Positions 8,113 to 16,890 of a DNA stretch of 64,000 nucleotides are shown piece by piece (within the stretch, counting starts at the first letter, position 1; the number at the start of each line of letters is the position of its first letter). Position numbers and translations under genes: made by a program. The DNA lies in NCBI GenBank assembly GCA_036501845.1, contig DASXZO010000010.1:37492-101491 (forward strand), read 5' to 3'. The stretch comes from JBBREP01 sp036501845 (GTDB taxonomy: Bacteria > Actinomycetota > Acidimicrobiia > IMCC26256 > PALSA-610). The notes under the pieces are model-generated. The model ran no database searches. It was not told the DNA's origin and saw only the letters and a list, made by a program, of their open reading frames with translations.

Positions 8113-9123
8113 TTAGTCCTTCTTCTTGCGGCTCGGGTTGACGCGGCGGGGTTCGTTGGGCATCTTCGGGTAGACGGGCGGCCAGGGCGCGTCTTCGAGT
8201 CCGTTGGCGCGGTCGCGTGCGACCAACTCGAGCAGCGGTTCGAGTGACTGCGGCTCGCCCGCCTCGCCGGCCCAGGGATCGCCGTCGCGGGCGACCCGAT
8301 CCGGCACCACGTCCATCGTGAGTGCCTGCGGATCGATGGCGTCGAGCTCGTCCCAGCGAAACGGTGTGGACACCTGCGCGCCCGGGCGGGGCCGCACCGT
8401 CCACGCCGCGAACACCGTCTTGTGCGGGGCGTTCTGGTTGAAGTCGACGAACACGCGCCGGCCCCGCTCTTCCTTCCACCACGACGCGGTCACCAGATCG
8501 GGACGGCGGCGCTCGAGCTCGCGGGCCACCGCCACCGCGGCATCACGCACGTCGTACGCCGACCACTCGAGCTCGAGGCGCACGTACACGTGGATGCCGT
8601 TACGGCCAGTGGTCTTCGGCAGGCCGACGATGCCATGGTCGGCGAGCAGCTCGCGCGTCACGTGAGCGGCTTCGCGCAGCTCGTCGAACACGACGCCCGG
8701 CGTGGGGTCGAGGTCGATGCGCAGCTCGTCGGCGTAGTCGGCCGTGTCGGCGTGGTACGGCCAGGCGTGGAAGCCGATGCATCCGAGGTTGACCGCCCAC
8801 GCGACGTGAGCGATGTCGGTGAGCACCAGCGCCTGCGACGTGGTGCCGTTCGGCGTGCTCACAATCGTGCGGTCGAGCCACTCCGGTGCGCTGTCGGGCA
8901 CGCGCTTTTGGAAGAACGACTTGCCCGACGCCCCGTCGGGATAACGCTCCATGAGCACCGGGCGCCCGCCGAGCGCGCGCAGCAACGGCTCGGCGACGCG
9001 CTCGTAGTAGGCGACGAGATCGCGCTTGGTCGCGCCGGTCTCGACGAAGAACACCTTGTCGGGATTCGACAGCGACACTTCGCGCCCGTCGATCGTGAGG
9101 ATCTCTTTGGTGCCGCGCGGCAT
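8113..9123 (-). CDS. LigD-type DNA polymerase/primase domain protein (stand-alone)
   Basis: Archaeo-eukaryotic primase-superfamily polymerase related to the PolDom of LigD, which fills gaps with ribonucleotides during non-homologous end joining. It has 336 aa from the ATG. The catalytic triad is visible as D137 and D139 in RIDLDPTPG and D227 in RVFVDFNQN. H178 in GRNGIHVYV and the phosphate-binding segment ASGKSFFQKR also fit. There is no ligase or phosphoesterase domain in the chain and no Ku or ligase gene nearby, so its partners must be elsewhere. An open frame extends 35 codons upstream, but the ATG places EILTIDGREVSLSNPDKV at the normal start. Confidence 0.88.
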   Translation of the reverse strand: MPRGTKEILTIDGREVSLSNPDKVFFVETGATKRDLVAYYERVAEPLLRALGGRPVLMERYPDGASGKSFFQKRVPDSAPEWLDRTIVSTPNGTTSQALVLTDIAHVAWAVNLGCIGFHAWPYHADTADYADELRIDLDPTPGVVFDELREAAHVTRELLADHGIVGLPKTTGRNGIHVYVRLELEWSAYDVRDAAVAVARELERRRPDLVTASWWKEERGRRVFVDFNQNAPHKTVFAAWTVRPRPGAQVSTPFRWDELDAIDPQALTMDVVPDRVARDGDPWAGEAGEPQSLEPLLELVARDRANGLEDAPWPPVYPKMPNEPRRVNPSRKKKD

Positions 9124-9290
9124 GGGTGACACGCTAAAGCGACAACGCCGCGCGTGCCGCGACCGGGTTCTTGGCATTGTGCAAACCGAATCTTTATCGA
9201 GCTTTGGATGGTCTCGTGTTTCACGCATCTTTATGCTCGCTTCAGTCCCAGTAGCCGAGGAGTTGCCCCTCCTTCTGGCGCTGCGTGAAC

Positions 9291-9321
9291 GGAGGCCGCC
9301 ACTCTGTGGCGGCCTCCTTTT
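9291..9321 (+). terminator. Strong rho-independent terminator
   Basis: GGAGGCCGCCA (9291-9301) and TGGCGGCCTCC (9307-9317) form a perfect 11-bp stem with a 5-nt loop, followed directly by TTTT. The T-run gives plus orientation, yet no plus-strand protein gene ends nearby. The 167 bp before it (9124-9290) hold no convincing ORF, so it may terminate a small RNA. Confidence 0.75.
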
Positions 9322-9352
9322 CGTTGGTCGTCAAGCGCTTGTGAGCGCTCGA

Positions 9353-10144
9353 CTACGCCTCGTGAGGTGACCGGCCCGAGCCCGGCGGTCCGGCATACGC
9401 CTGCGCGATCGACATCCATTGCGCGGCATGCGCGCCCTGCACGTCGAGCGCCGTGTCGTCCACATGGCGCCGCCGGGTGACCACGAGACAGAAGTCGACC
9501 GCGGGCCCGCGCACCGTGTTCGCAGCCTCGCCCGCACCGAACGTCCAGACCTCGCCGAGCGGGCCGGTGAGCTCCACCTGCACGTCGACACCGGGCGGGT
9601 CGAGGCCGCGCGTGGCGTAGCTGAAGTCGCGCGTCCGCACGCCCAGGAAGGCGACGTGGCGGACCGCGGCGGTCGCGGGATGCGCCACGCGCAGTGCGTC
9701 GGCCACGTCCTGGCCGTGCGCCCACGTCTCCATGATCCGGGCCGTGGCCATCGAGGCCGCGCTCATGTCGGGCCCGTACCAGGGCAGGCGCGTACGCGGA
9801 TCGATCGTCGCGTACGTCGCGCCGAGGTCGGCTCGAGCGCGCGTGAACCACGCCCGCAGCTCGGCGGGCGACTTCGAGCGATTCTCGGCGGCAATGCGGG
9901 CGGTGAAACCGTCGACGTCGGCGACGACCGCATCGAGTCCGGCGCGAAACGCATCCGGGTCGGTGGCCGAGCGCACCGCGGCGTCGTCGAAGTACGCGAG
10001 GTGGCTCACCTGGTCGGCGATCGTCCAACCCGCGGCGGGCGTCGGCCGGGTCCACTCCTCGTCGGGCAGCGTCACGATCCAGTGGTCGAACACTGCCGTT
10101 TCGGCGTCGAGATCGGTGAGCAGATCGGCGACCGAAACCGCCAT
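9353..10144 (-). CDS. TIGR03084-type DinB-like (mycothiol-dependent maleylpyruvate isomerase-like) protein
   Basis: A 263-aa protein with an N-terminal four-helix DinB/MDMPI domain. WTIADQVSHLAYFDD holds one metal-binding His and ETWAHGQDVADAL the second, as in mycothiol-dependent maleylpyruvate isomerases. The C-terminal part (about 165-250) is an SCP2-like beta region. Its ATG overlaps the stop of the carboxylase alpha subunit (ATGA), so it is co-translated with an acyl-CoA carboxylase. That pairing recurs in actinobacteria and suggests a link to acyl-CoA or branched-chain catabolism. The reaction is unknown. Confidence 0.8.
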   Translation of the reverse strand: MAVSVADLLTDLDAETAVFDHWIVTLPDEEWTRPTPAAGWTIADQVSHLAYFDDAAVRSATDPDAFRAGLDAVVADVDGFTARIAAENRSKSPAELRAWFTRARADLGATYATIDPRTRLPWYGPDMSAASMATARIMETWAHGQDVADALRVAHPATAAVRHVAFLGVRTRDFSYATRGLDPPGVDVQVELTGPLGEVWTFGAGEAANTVRGPAVDFCLVVTRRRHVDDTALDVQGAHAAQWMSIAQAYAGPPGSGRSPHEA

Positions 10145-12135
10145 CAGCCGGCCTCGGCGACGACAACGACGACAACCAGCACTGCGCCGGTCTCCACCTG
10201 AGTTCCGACGGCCACGTCGAGCTCGCTCACCACGCCGTCGTGCGGGGCGCGGATCGTGTGCTCCATCTTCATGGCCTCGAGCACCACGAGCGGAGCACCT
10301 GCGTGGACCGTGTCACCCACTGCTACGTCGACGCGGACGACGGTGCCGGGGAGCGGCGAATGCAGCGACCCGGCGTCGGACGACGACTCGGGGGGCGGGA
10401 AACGTGACACGTCGACGAGATGGGCGTTGCCGTGCTCGGAGTCGACCCATGTCTCGCCGACGAGCCGATCGACGGACACATGCATCGTGACCCCGTCGAT
10501 CTGCAGCCTCTCGGGTTCGAGCGCGACGTCGTGTAGCGAACCGTCGTCACCGACCCGCGCGTGCCATGTGCCGTCACGCGCCTGGCGCACGGAGACGCTG
10601 CGGTCGGCGTCGCCGGTGAACGTGGTCGTCACCCAACCGGGCGCGGTGTTGCGCCAGCCGTAGGGCACCGCGAGCGCGGTTCGGGCACTCGTCGCTCGGG
10701 CCAGCGCCGCGGCGATCGCCAGCCGGTCAACCAGCTCAGAGTCGGCGAGCGGCCGTCCGAGCTCCGACGGGTCGTGACGTTCGTAAAAGGCCGTGTCGAT
10801 CGCACCCGCAACGAACTCAGGATGTTCGAGCGTGCGCACGAGGAGGTCGCGGTTGGTGCGCGGACCGTGCAGCCGCGCGCGCCGCAGTGTGTGCGCCAGC
10901 GCGCTGGCCGCGACATCACGCGTCGGCGCCCATGCGATCACCTTGGCGAGCAGCGCGTCGTAGAAGGTGGACACGGAGTCGCCGCTTTCGTACCCGGTGT
11001 CGACGCGTACTTGCACGCCGCCCACGTTGCCCTCGCCGGTCTCCAGCGCGCGGTACCGGCCGCTCGTGGGCAGGAATCCGGTGGGAACGTCTTCGGCCAC
11101 GAGGCGGGCCTCGACCGCGTGGCCGTGCCGCTCGGGCGCGAGTGCCTCAGGTGGAAGTGGTGCGCCGCCGGCGACCTCGAGCTGCAACCGCACGAGGTCG
11201 AGGCCGGTGATCATCTCGGTGACCGGGTGCTCCACCTGCAGCCGCGTGTTCACCTCGAGGAAGAAGAATTCGCCGTTCGGCGCCATCACGAACTCGACCG
11301 TGCCCGCACCCACGTAACCGATGGCGCGCGCCGCGGCGACCGCGGCATCACCGAGCCGCGCCCGCAAGGCTTCGTCGACCGCCACCGACGGCGCCTCCTC
11401 GATCACCTTCTGGTGGCGGCGCTGGATCGAGCACTCGCGCTCGAACAGGTGCACGGTGTTGCCGTGGGTGTCGGCGAACACCTGCATTTCGATGTGGCGC
11501 GGGTTGGTGACGTAGCGCTCGAGGAACACGAGACCGTCGCCGAACGCCGCCGCGGCTTCGCGGCGGGCCGATTCGACCGCGTCGGCAAGCGCCGCGGGCT
11601 CCGCGACCACCCGCATACCGCGCCCGCCACCACCGAACGCCGCCTTCACCAGCACCGGGTAGCCCACCTGCTCGCCGGCCGCGTCGAGCGCATCGTCGCC
11701 AGTGCCGTCGTCGAGCGTGACGCCGGGCAGCACGGGCACGCCGGCAGCGGTCATGCGCGCCTTGGCTTCGACCTTGTTGCCCATCGCTGCGATCGCGTCG
11801 GGCGGCGGGCCTACGAACGTGAGACCGGCATCGAGGCACTCGCGCGCGAACTCCGCGTGCTCGGAGAGGAAGCCATAGCCGGGGTGCACCGCGTCGGCTC
11901 CAGTGCGCCGGGCCGCGTCGAGCAGCGCATCGACGCGCAAGTACGTGTCGGCGGCCGTGTTGCCCGGCAACCGCACGGACTCATCGGCGAGCCGAACGTG
12001 ACGCGCACCTGCGTCGGCGTCGGAATAGACCGCGACAGTAGGGATGAGCATCTCGCGCGCGGTGCGGATGATGCGACACGCGATCTCGGCCCGGTTGGCG
12101 ATGAGCAGCTTCGTGATCGGTCGAGGCGTGGTCAT
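10144..12135 (-). CDS. Acyl-CoA carboxylase alpha subunit (biotin carboxylase + BCCP)
   Basis: Carboxylates biotin with ATP and bicarbonate and carries it to the beta subunit. It has 663 aa, standard for the actinobacterial AccA1/MccA type. It begins KLLIANRAEIACRIIRTA. The ATP-grasp core has the Gly-rich FGGGGRGMRVV loop, EMQVFADTHGN and FLEVNTRLQVEHPVTE. The C-terminal biotinyl domain has the AMKM lysine in VVLEAMKMEHTI. Start: ATG 12135, 2 bp after the beta-subunit stop, with GTG 12138 as alternative. With the beta subunit and the divergent acyl-CoA dehydrogenase it fits leucine or isoprenoid-type branched acyl-CoA degradation. The exact substrate is inferred, not shown. Confidence 0.92.
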   Translation of the reverse strand: MTTPRPITKLLIANRAEIACRIIRTAREMLIPTVAVYSDADAGARHVRLADESVRLPGNTAADTYLRVDALLDAARRTGADAVHPGYGFLSEHAEFARECLDAGLTFVGPPPDAIAAMGNKVEAKARMTAAGVPVLPGVTLDDGTGDDALDAAGEQVGYPVLVKAAFGGGGRGMRVVAEPAALADAVESARREAAAAFGDGLVFLERYVTNPRHIEMQVFADTHGNTVHLFERECSIQRRHQKVIEEAPSVAVDEALRARLGDAAVAAARAIGYVGAGTVEFVMAPNGEFFFLEVNTRLQVEHPVTEMITGLDLVRLQLEVAGGAPLPPEALAPERHGHAVEARLVAEDVPTGFLPTSGRYRALETGEGNVGGVQVRVDTGYESGDSVSTFYDALLAKVIAWAPTRDVAASALAHTLRRARLHGPRTNRDLLVRTLEHPEFVAGAIDTAFYERHDPSELGRPLADSELVDRLAIAAALARATSARTALAVPYGWRNTAPGWVTTTFTGDADRSVSVRQARDGTWHARVGDDGSLHDVALEPERLQIDGVTMHVSVDRLVGETWVDSEHGNAHLVDVSRFPPPESSSDAGSLHSPLPGTVVRVDVAVGDTVHAGAPLVVLEAMKMEHTIRAPHDGVVSELDVAVGTQVETGAVLVVVVVVAEAG

Positions 12136-12137
12136 CA

Positions 12138-13736
12138 CTACATCCGGAAGACGCCGTAGCCGCGCCGGCCCTCGACCACGTTGGAGTGCACCGCCGAGAG
12201 GGCGATACCGAGCACGGTGCGTGTGTCGCGCGGATCGATAATGCCGTCGTCGTACACCTTGCCGCTGTTGAAGAAGGCGTGCGACTCGCGTTCGATCTGT
12301 TCCTCGACAGCCTGACGCTGGCGGGCGTCGGCGTCCTCGTCGAACGGCTTGCCCTGCGACTCGGCCGACTGGCGGGCCACGATCGACAGCACACCGGCGA
12401 GTTGCTGCGGACCCATCACTGCCATCTTCGAATTGGGCCACGCGAACAAGAAGCGCGGCCCGTAGGCGCGCCCGCACATGCCGTAGTTGCCGGCGCCGTA
12501 CGACGCGCCCATGATCACCGTGAGGTGCGGCACCGTGCTGTTCGTGACCGCGTTGATCATCTTGGCGCCGTCCTTGATGATCCCGGCCTGTTCGTAGTCC
12601 TTGCCCACCATGTAGCCGGTGCAGTTCTGCAGGAAGAGGAGCGGCACGTCGGTCTGGTTGGCGAGCAGGATGAACTCGGTTGCCTTCTTGGCCTCTTCCA
12701 TGAACAGCACGCCGCGCGCGTTGGCGAGGATGCCCACCGGGTAGCCGTGGATCGATGCCCAACCGGTGACGAGGCTGGTGCCGTAGTCGGGCTTGTACGC
12801 GGCGAAGCGCGAGCCGTCGACGACGCGCGCGATCACGTCGAGCGGATCGAACGGCACGCGCAGGTCGGCCGACGCGATGCCAACGAGCTCCTCCGCCGCG
12901 AAGGCCGGAGCATCGGCGGGCCGGCTCGGACCCGGACCGAGCTTGCGCCAATTGAGGTTGGCCACGATTTCGCGGCCGATGCGAATGCAGTCGTGTTCGT
13001 CACGCGCGAAGTAGTCGGAGAGTCCCGACACGCGCGAATGCATCGCTGCACCGCCAAGCGATTCGTCGTCGGAGTCTTCCCCGGTCGCCATCTTCACGAG
13101 CGGTGGCCCGCCGAGGAACACCTTGGCCCGGCCGTCGACGAGCACCGCGTGATCCGACATGCCGGGCACGTACGCACCGCCGGCCGTGGAGTTGCCGAAC
13201 ACCAACGAGATCGTGGGAATGCCGAGCGCCGAGAGCTGCGTGAGGTCGCGGAAGATCTGGCCGGCGGGCACGAACAGGTCGGCCTGGGTGGGCAGGTCGG
13301 CGCCGCCCGACTCGACGAGATTGATCACCGGCAACCGGTTGACGCGCGCGATCTCCAGCGCGCGCAGGTTCTTCTTCAGCGTGTACGGGTTCATCGTGCC
13401 GCCACGCACAGTGGGATCGTGCGCGATCACCACGCATTCGAGGCCCTCGACCACGCCGATACCGGTGACGATGCTCGCCCCCACATGGAACGGCGAGCCC
13501 CACGCCGCAAGCGCCGACAGCTCGAGGAACGGCGCGCCGGGATCCACAAGCAGCTCGACGCGCTCGCGTGCGGTGAGCTTGCCCCGGGCCCGGTGGCGCG
13601 CCACGTAGGCCTCGCCGCCACCCGCGAGTGCCTTGGCCACCTCGGTGTCGTGTTGCTCGAGCAGATCGAGCAGCGCGGCGCGATTCGTCGCGAACGTCTC
13701 GCTCGCGGGATCGACCGTCGACGACAGCACGCTCAT
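12138..13736 (-). CDS. Acyl-CoA carboxylase beta subunit (carboxyltransferase; methylcrotonyl/geranyl-CoA type)
   Basis: Transfers the carboxyl group from biotin to an acyl-CoA. It has 532 aa. N-terminal crotonase-fold half: RARGKLTARERVELLVDPG. C-terminal half: YGTSLVTGWASIHGYPVGIL, FLQNCTGYMVGKDYEQAGII and IMGASYGAGNYGMCGRAYGP. These last motifs are characteristic of the methylcrotonyl-CoA/geranyl-CoA carboxylase beta group rather than the propionyl-CoA group. It is followed 2 bp later by the alpha subunit. Its start is 8 bp from a perfect palindromic operator shared with the divergent acyl-CoA dehydrogenase. Confidence 0.9.
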   Translation of the reverse strand: MSVLSSTVDPASETFATNRAALLDLLEQHDTEVAKALAGGGEAYVARHRARGKLTARERVELLVDPGAPFLELSALAAWGSPFHVGASIVTGIGVVEGLECVVIAHDPTVRGGTMNPYTLKKNLRALEIARVNRLPVINLVESGGADLPTQADLFVPAGQIFRDLTQLSALGIPTISLVFGNSTAGGAYVPGMSDHAVLVDGRAKVFLGGPPLVKMATGEDSDDESLGGAAMHSRVSGLSDYFARDEHDCIRIGREIVANLNWRKLGPGPSRPADAPAFAAEELVGIASADLRVPFDPLDVIARVVDGSRFAAYKPDYGTSLVTGWASIHGYPVGILANARGVLFMEEAKKATEFILLANQTDVPLLFLQNCTGYMVGKDYEQAGIIKDGAKMINAVTNSTVPHLTVIMGASYGAGNYGMCGRAYGPRFLFAWPNSKMAVMGPQQLAGVLSIVARQSAESQGKPFDEDADARQRQAVEEQIERESHAFFNSGKVYDDGIIDPRDTRTVLGIALSAVHSNVVEGRRGYGVFRM

Positions 13737-13744
13737 GCACCTAC

Positions 13745-13766
13745 AATGTTATTCGTCGATAACATT
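13745..13766. promoter_or_regulatory. Palindromic operator in divergent carboxylase/dehydrogenase promoter
   Basis: AATGTTAT (13745-13752), 6 bp, ATAACATT (13759-13766): perfect 8-bp arms, notably AT-rich in this GC-rich DNA. It lies between the divergent starts of the carboxylase beta subunit and the acyl-CoA dehydrogenase. A TetR gene follows the dehydrogenase, so this is its likely binding site, controlling both directions. Confidence 0.65.
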
Positions 13767-13800
13767 CGCGTCCAGGCCAGCGACTGAGTGGCCGCGGCAG

Positions 13801-14970
13801 GTGTCTCCATTGGACTTCGCTCCCAACGACGATCACGAGATGCTGCGAGCCGCGGTGCGCGACCTCGCCAGCGGTTTCGGACATGACTACTACGCGCGCT
13901 GTACACGGGAAGGCCAACGGCCCGACGAACTGTGGAAGGCGGTCGGCGACCACGGCTTCCTCGGCGTGCACCTGCCCGAGCACTACGGCGGTGGCGGCGC
14001 GGGCATCGGCGAGCTCGCCATCGTGTGCGAGGAACTCGCGGCCCAGGGCTGCCCCCTGCTGCTGATCCTGGTGTCGGCGGCGATCTCGGCCGAGGTGATC
14101 GCCAAGTTCGGCGACGACGCGCAAAAGACTCGGTTCCTGCCCGGTCTCGCCGCAGGCACGAAGATGGTGTTCGCGATCACCGAGCCCGACGCGGGCTCGA
14201 ACAGCCATCGCATCGCCTGCAGCGCGAAGCGCGACGGCGACGTGTACCGGCTCAATGGGGCCAAGACGTTCATCTCGGGCTTCGACGAGGCGCCGCAGGT
14301 GCTCGTGGTGTGCCGCACCGGTTGGGACGAGGAACACGAGCGGGCGCGGCTCAGCCTGTTCGTGGTCGACACCGACGCGCCGGGGCTCACGAGCGCGCTG
14401 ATCCCGATCGAGATCCAGAGCCCCGAGAAGCAGTACACGCTGTTCTTCGACAATGTGGAGGTGCCCAGCGATCGCCTCATCGGCGAGGAGGGCGAGGGCC
14501 TGCGCCAGGTGTTCGAAGGGCTCAACCCGGAGCGGATCATGAGCGCCACGATCTGCACCGGCGTCGGCCGCTACGCACTCGCGCGCGCCTCGCAGTACGC
14601 GCGCGACCGCGCGGTGTGGGGCACGCCGATCGGCGCGCACCAAGGTGTGGCGCACCCGCTCGCCGAAGCCAAGATCGAGCTCGAGCTGGCGCGGCTGATG
14701 ACGGAAAAGGCCGCGTGGCTGCACGACCACGGCACCGATCGGGTCGCCGCGGGTGAAGCCGCCAACATGGCGAAGCTGGCGTCGGCCGATGCGGGCATGC
14801 GCTGTCTCGATCAGGCCATCCAGACGCACGGTGGCAACGGTCTGGCATCGGAATTCGGGCTCGCCGACCTGTGGGGCATCGTGCGGCTCCTACGTATCGC
14901 GCCGGTGAGCCGCGAGATGGTGCTCAACTTCGTGGCCGCGCAGTCGCTGAGCCTCCCGAAGTCGTATTGA
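13801..14970 (+). CDS. Acyl-CoA dehydrogenase
   Basis: FAD enzyme that introduces a 2,3 double bond into an acyl-CoA. It has 389 aa. FAITEPDAGSNSHRI is the FAD/substrate loop, NGAKTFISG the beta-domain motif, and YARDRAVWGTPIGAHQGV lies in the C-terminal helical domain. HGGNGLASEFGLADLWG ends the chain and lies in the region that usually carries the catalytic Glu (Glu in EFGL is a candidate). The GTG at 13801 is taken as start; TTG 13810 has AGGTG 6 bp upstream and is an alternative. Divergent from the carboxylase operon and followed 10 bp later by a TetR gene, it probably produces the enoyl-CoA that the carboxylase uses. Confidence 0.9.
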   Translation: MSPLDFAPNDDHEMLRAAVRDLASGFGHDYYARCTREGQRPDELWKAVGDHGFLGVHLPEHYGGGGAGIGELAIVCEELAAQGCPLLLILVSAAISAEVIAKFGDDAQKTRFLPGLAAGTKMVFAITEPDAGSNSHRIACSAKRDGDVYRLNGAKTFISGFDEAPQVLVVCRTGWDEEHERARLSLFVVDTDAPGLTSALIPIEIQSPEKQYTLFFDNVEVPSDRLIGEEGEGLRQVFEGLNPERIMSATICTGVGRYALARASQYARDRAVWGTPIGAHQGVAHPLAEAKIELELARLMTEKAAWLHDHGTDRVAAGEAANMAKLASADAGMRCLDQAIQTHGGNGLASEFGLADLWGIVRLLRIAPVSREMVLNFVAAQSLSLPKSY

Positions 14971-14980
14971 TGCCGGCGCT

Positions 14981-15622
14981 GTGCCGGTGATCGCGGCGCC
15001 TGCCGCGACGGCGCGGGGGCGGCGCACGCGTGACGCGCTGCTCGATGCCACCGTCGAACTCGTGTCGGAGCGTGGCTTCCACGCTGTGGGCATCGCCGAG
15101 ATCGGCGCGGCCGCTGGCGTGAGCGGCGCCGCGATCTACCGCCACTACCGCAACAAGGACGAGTTGCTCGTGGCGGTGTTCGAGCGCGTCGTCGACGAGT
15201 TGCTCGACGGCGCCCGCACGGTGCTCGCCGAACCAGGTCTCGACCCTGCCGCGCGAGTCGCGGCCCTCGTCGAAGCCCACGTGGCGTTCGCCCTCGCCGA
15301 GCGGCGCGTCATCGCCATCTATGACCAGGAAGCGCACAACCTGCCGCCCGACCATCGCCGGCGCGTGCGCCGTCAGCAGGCGGCATACGCGGCGGTATGG
15401 ACCGACGCGCTGGCCGCGCTGCGGGCCGACTGGACCGCCGCCGACTGCCGCGTCGCGGTGCACGCGGTGTTCGGCCTCATCAACTCAGTGTCGGACCAGC
15501 GCGTCGCCGTCAGCCGCGACCGCCAAGCGTTGCTTCTACAAGCGATGGCGTTCGCCGCGCTCGCACGGACTCCAGCGCCGCGGCAGCAAGGATCGCCAAG
15601 AACGGCACCCCCGGAGTCTTGA
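14981..15622 (+). CDS. TetR/AcrR family regulator of the acyl-CoA catabolic genes
   Basis: A 213-aa repressor with a canonical N-terminal HTH (EIGAAAGVSGAAIYRHYRNK, about residues 41-60). Its position directly after the acyl-CoA dehydrogenase and near a perfect palindrome at 13745-13766 makes it the likely regulator of this locus, probably responding to an acyl-CoA. Start is GTG 14981; no ATG is available before the HTH. The last 113 bp overlap the 3' end of the convergent glycosyltransferase. The sequence after MAFAALART is Pro/Gln/Ser-rich and looks like a read-through tail. Confidence 0.85.
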   Translation: MPVIAAPAATARGRRTRDALLDATVELVSERGFHAVGIAEIGAAAGVSGAAIYRHYRNKDELLVAVFERVVDELLDGARTVLAEPGLDPAARVAALVEAHVAFALAERRVIAIYDQEAHNLPPDHRRRVRRQQAAYAAVWTDALAALRADWTAADCRVAVHAVFGLINSVSDQRVAVSRDRQALLLQAMAFAALARTPAPRQQGSPRTAPPES

Positions 15623-16807
15623 AACGCGGGTCGCCGAAGAACACGACCGTCGGTATCAGCACGAGCGCGACCGGCGCGAGCAACACAACCTGGGCCGGCA
15701 CACGCGGCCGAGCACGCGCGACGACCACCACACCCATCAGCGCGGCGGCGAACAGCACCCACCAGAAAAGGTTTGAGGCGATCCCGAGCCCGCGGCGCAA
15801 TCCCGCTTGCATCCACACGTCGTCGCCGTACGCCTCGGAGGCCGCGACCGAGTCCGAATCGTTACGGATCGAGGCCCAGATGCGCTTGGCGGCCAGTGGC
15901 ACCTCCGCCAGCGGATGCGCCACGGCGAAACGCAACGCCTCGTGGGTTGCGTAGTGATCACCACTGATCTCGGCCGCCACGGTACGGCCCGATTCCTTTG
16001 CGTCGACGCACGAGTGCGGGAAACCAAAGCCGCCCGACGCGTGCGGATGATGGCCGATACACAGGTCGTCACCGGTGTTCGTGGACACCGGCACAAATGC
16101 ACGCATCGACACCCGGTTGCGGATCGTCCACGGTGCGATCGTGACCACCGTCGCCAGCACGAAAAGGCCAACCGCAACCCACGTCGCGACGCGTGCCCGC
16201 CTCGCGCATACGAGCACCACGACAACAAAGACCAGCGAAATCGGGCGCACAAGCGCGGAGAGCCCGAACAGCACACCTGCGGCTACCGCGCGACGACCGT
16301 GATGTTGGTGCGACCCTCGAGCACCACCACGGTACCGGCGAGCACCAGCGCGACGAACAGCGGTTCCGATAGTGCGACCGCCGACCCCACGACGCTGTTC
16401 GGCCACACCGCGACGAGCGCACCAGCAACCAGCGCAGCGCGCTCGTTGGTGACGAGACGCGCCAAGCGGATCGTGAGGTAGACGGCCGCGGTCCAACACG
16501 TGGCGTTCGCCAGCGCCACGAGGATGGGTTCATGGCTGCTGAGCGATCCGACATGCATCGTGAGCCAGAGCAGCGGAGCGATGAAGAACGGATAGCCCGG
16601 CGGGTAATACGCGGTCGCGGTGTGAGTGAACGGTGCGATATAGCCCTGGCCTGCTGCGAGCGAACGCGCCAGCGCGACATACGTAAACGGGTCGCGCAGC
16701 CCCTCAGGTGGCCGCGCCGCGTACGCGCTCCACGCCGCGCGCAGAACGAACGCGCAGACGACCACCGCCGCAGTCGCACGCGTCGAGCGGCGGCCGGAAT
16801 GCGTCAC
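15510..16807 (-). pseudogene. GT-C family membrane glycosyltransferase (ArnT/PMT-like), frameshifted
   Basis: Predicted polyprenyl-phosphate-sugar-dependent glycosyltransferase with many membrane helices. The N-terminal part (GTG 16807) has RDPFTYVALARSLAAGQGY with the GT-C catalytic-type Asp, and YYPPGYPFFIAPL. That frame stops at about 16283, just after TNITVVAR. The continuation, AVAAGVLFGLSALVRPISLV then IAPWTIRNR and FFGDPRFKTPGVPF, is in the -1-shifted frame and open to 15510. Restoring one base near 16283-16290 would join them into about 432 aa. This may be a real lesion or an assembly error. The 3' end overlaps the convergent TetR gene by 113 bp. Confidence 0.7.
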
Positions 16808-16890
16808 GAAAACGCCACGCGGTGCATCACCGCTCCCCTTCGATTGTTGCGGGCGGACGGTAATACGCCGCGCCTGGTAGGAACTCGTTC

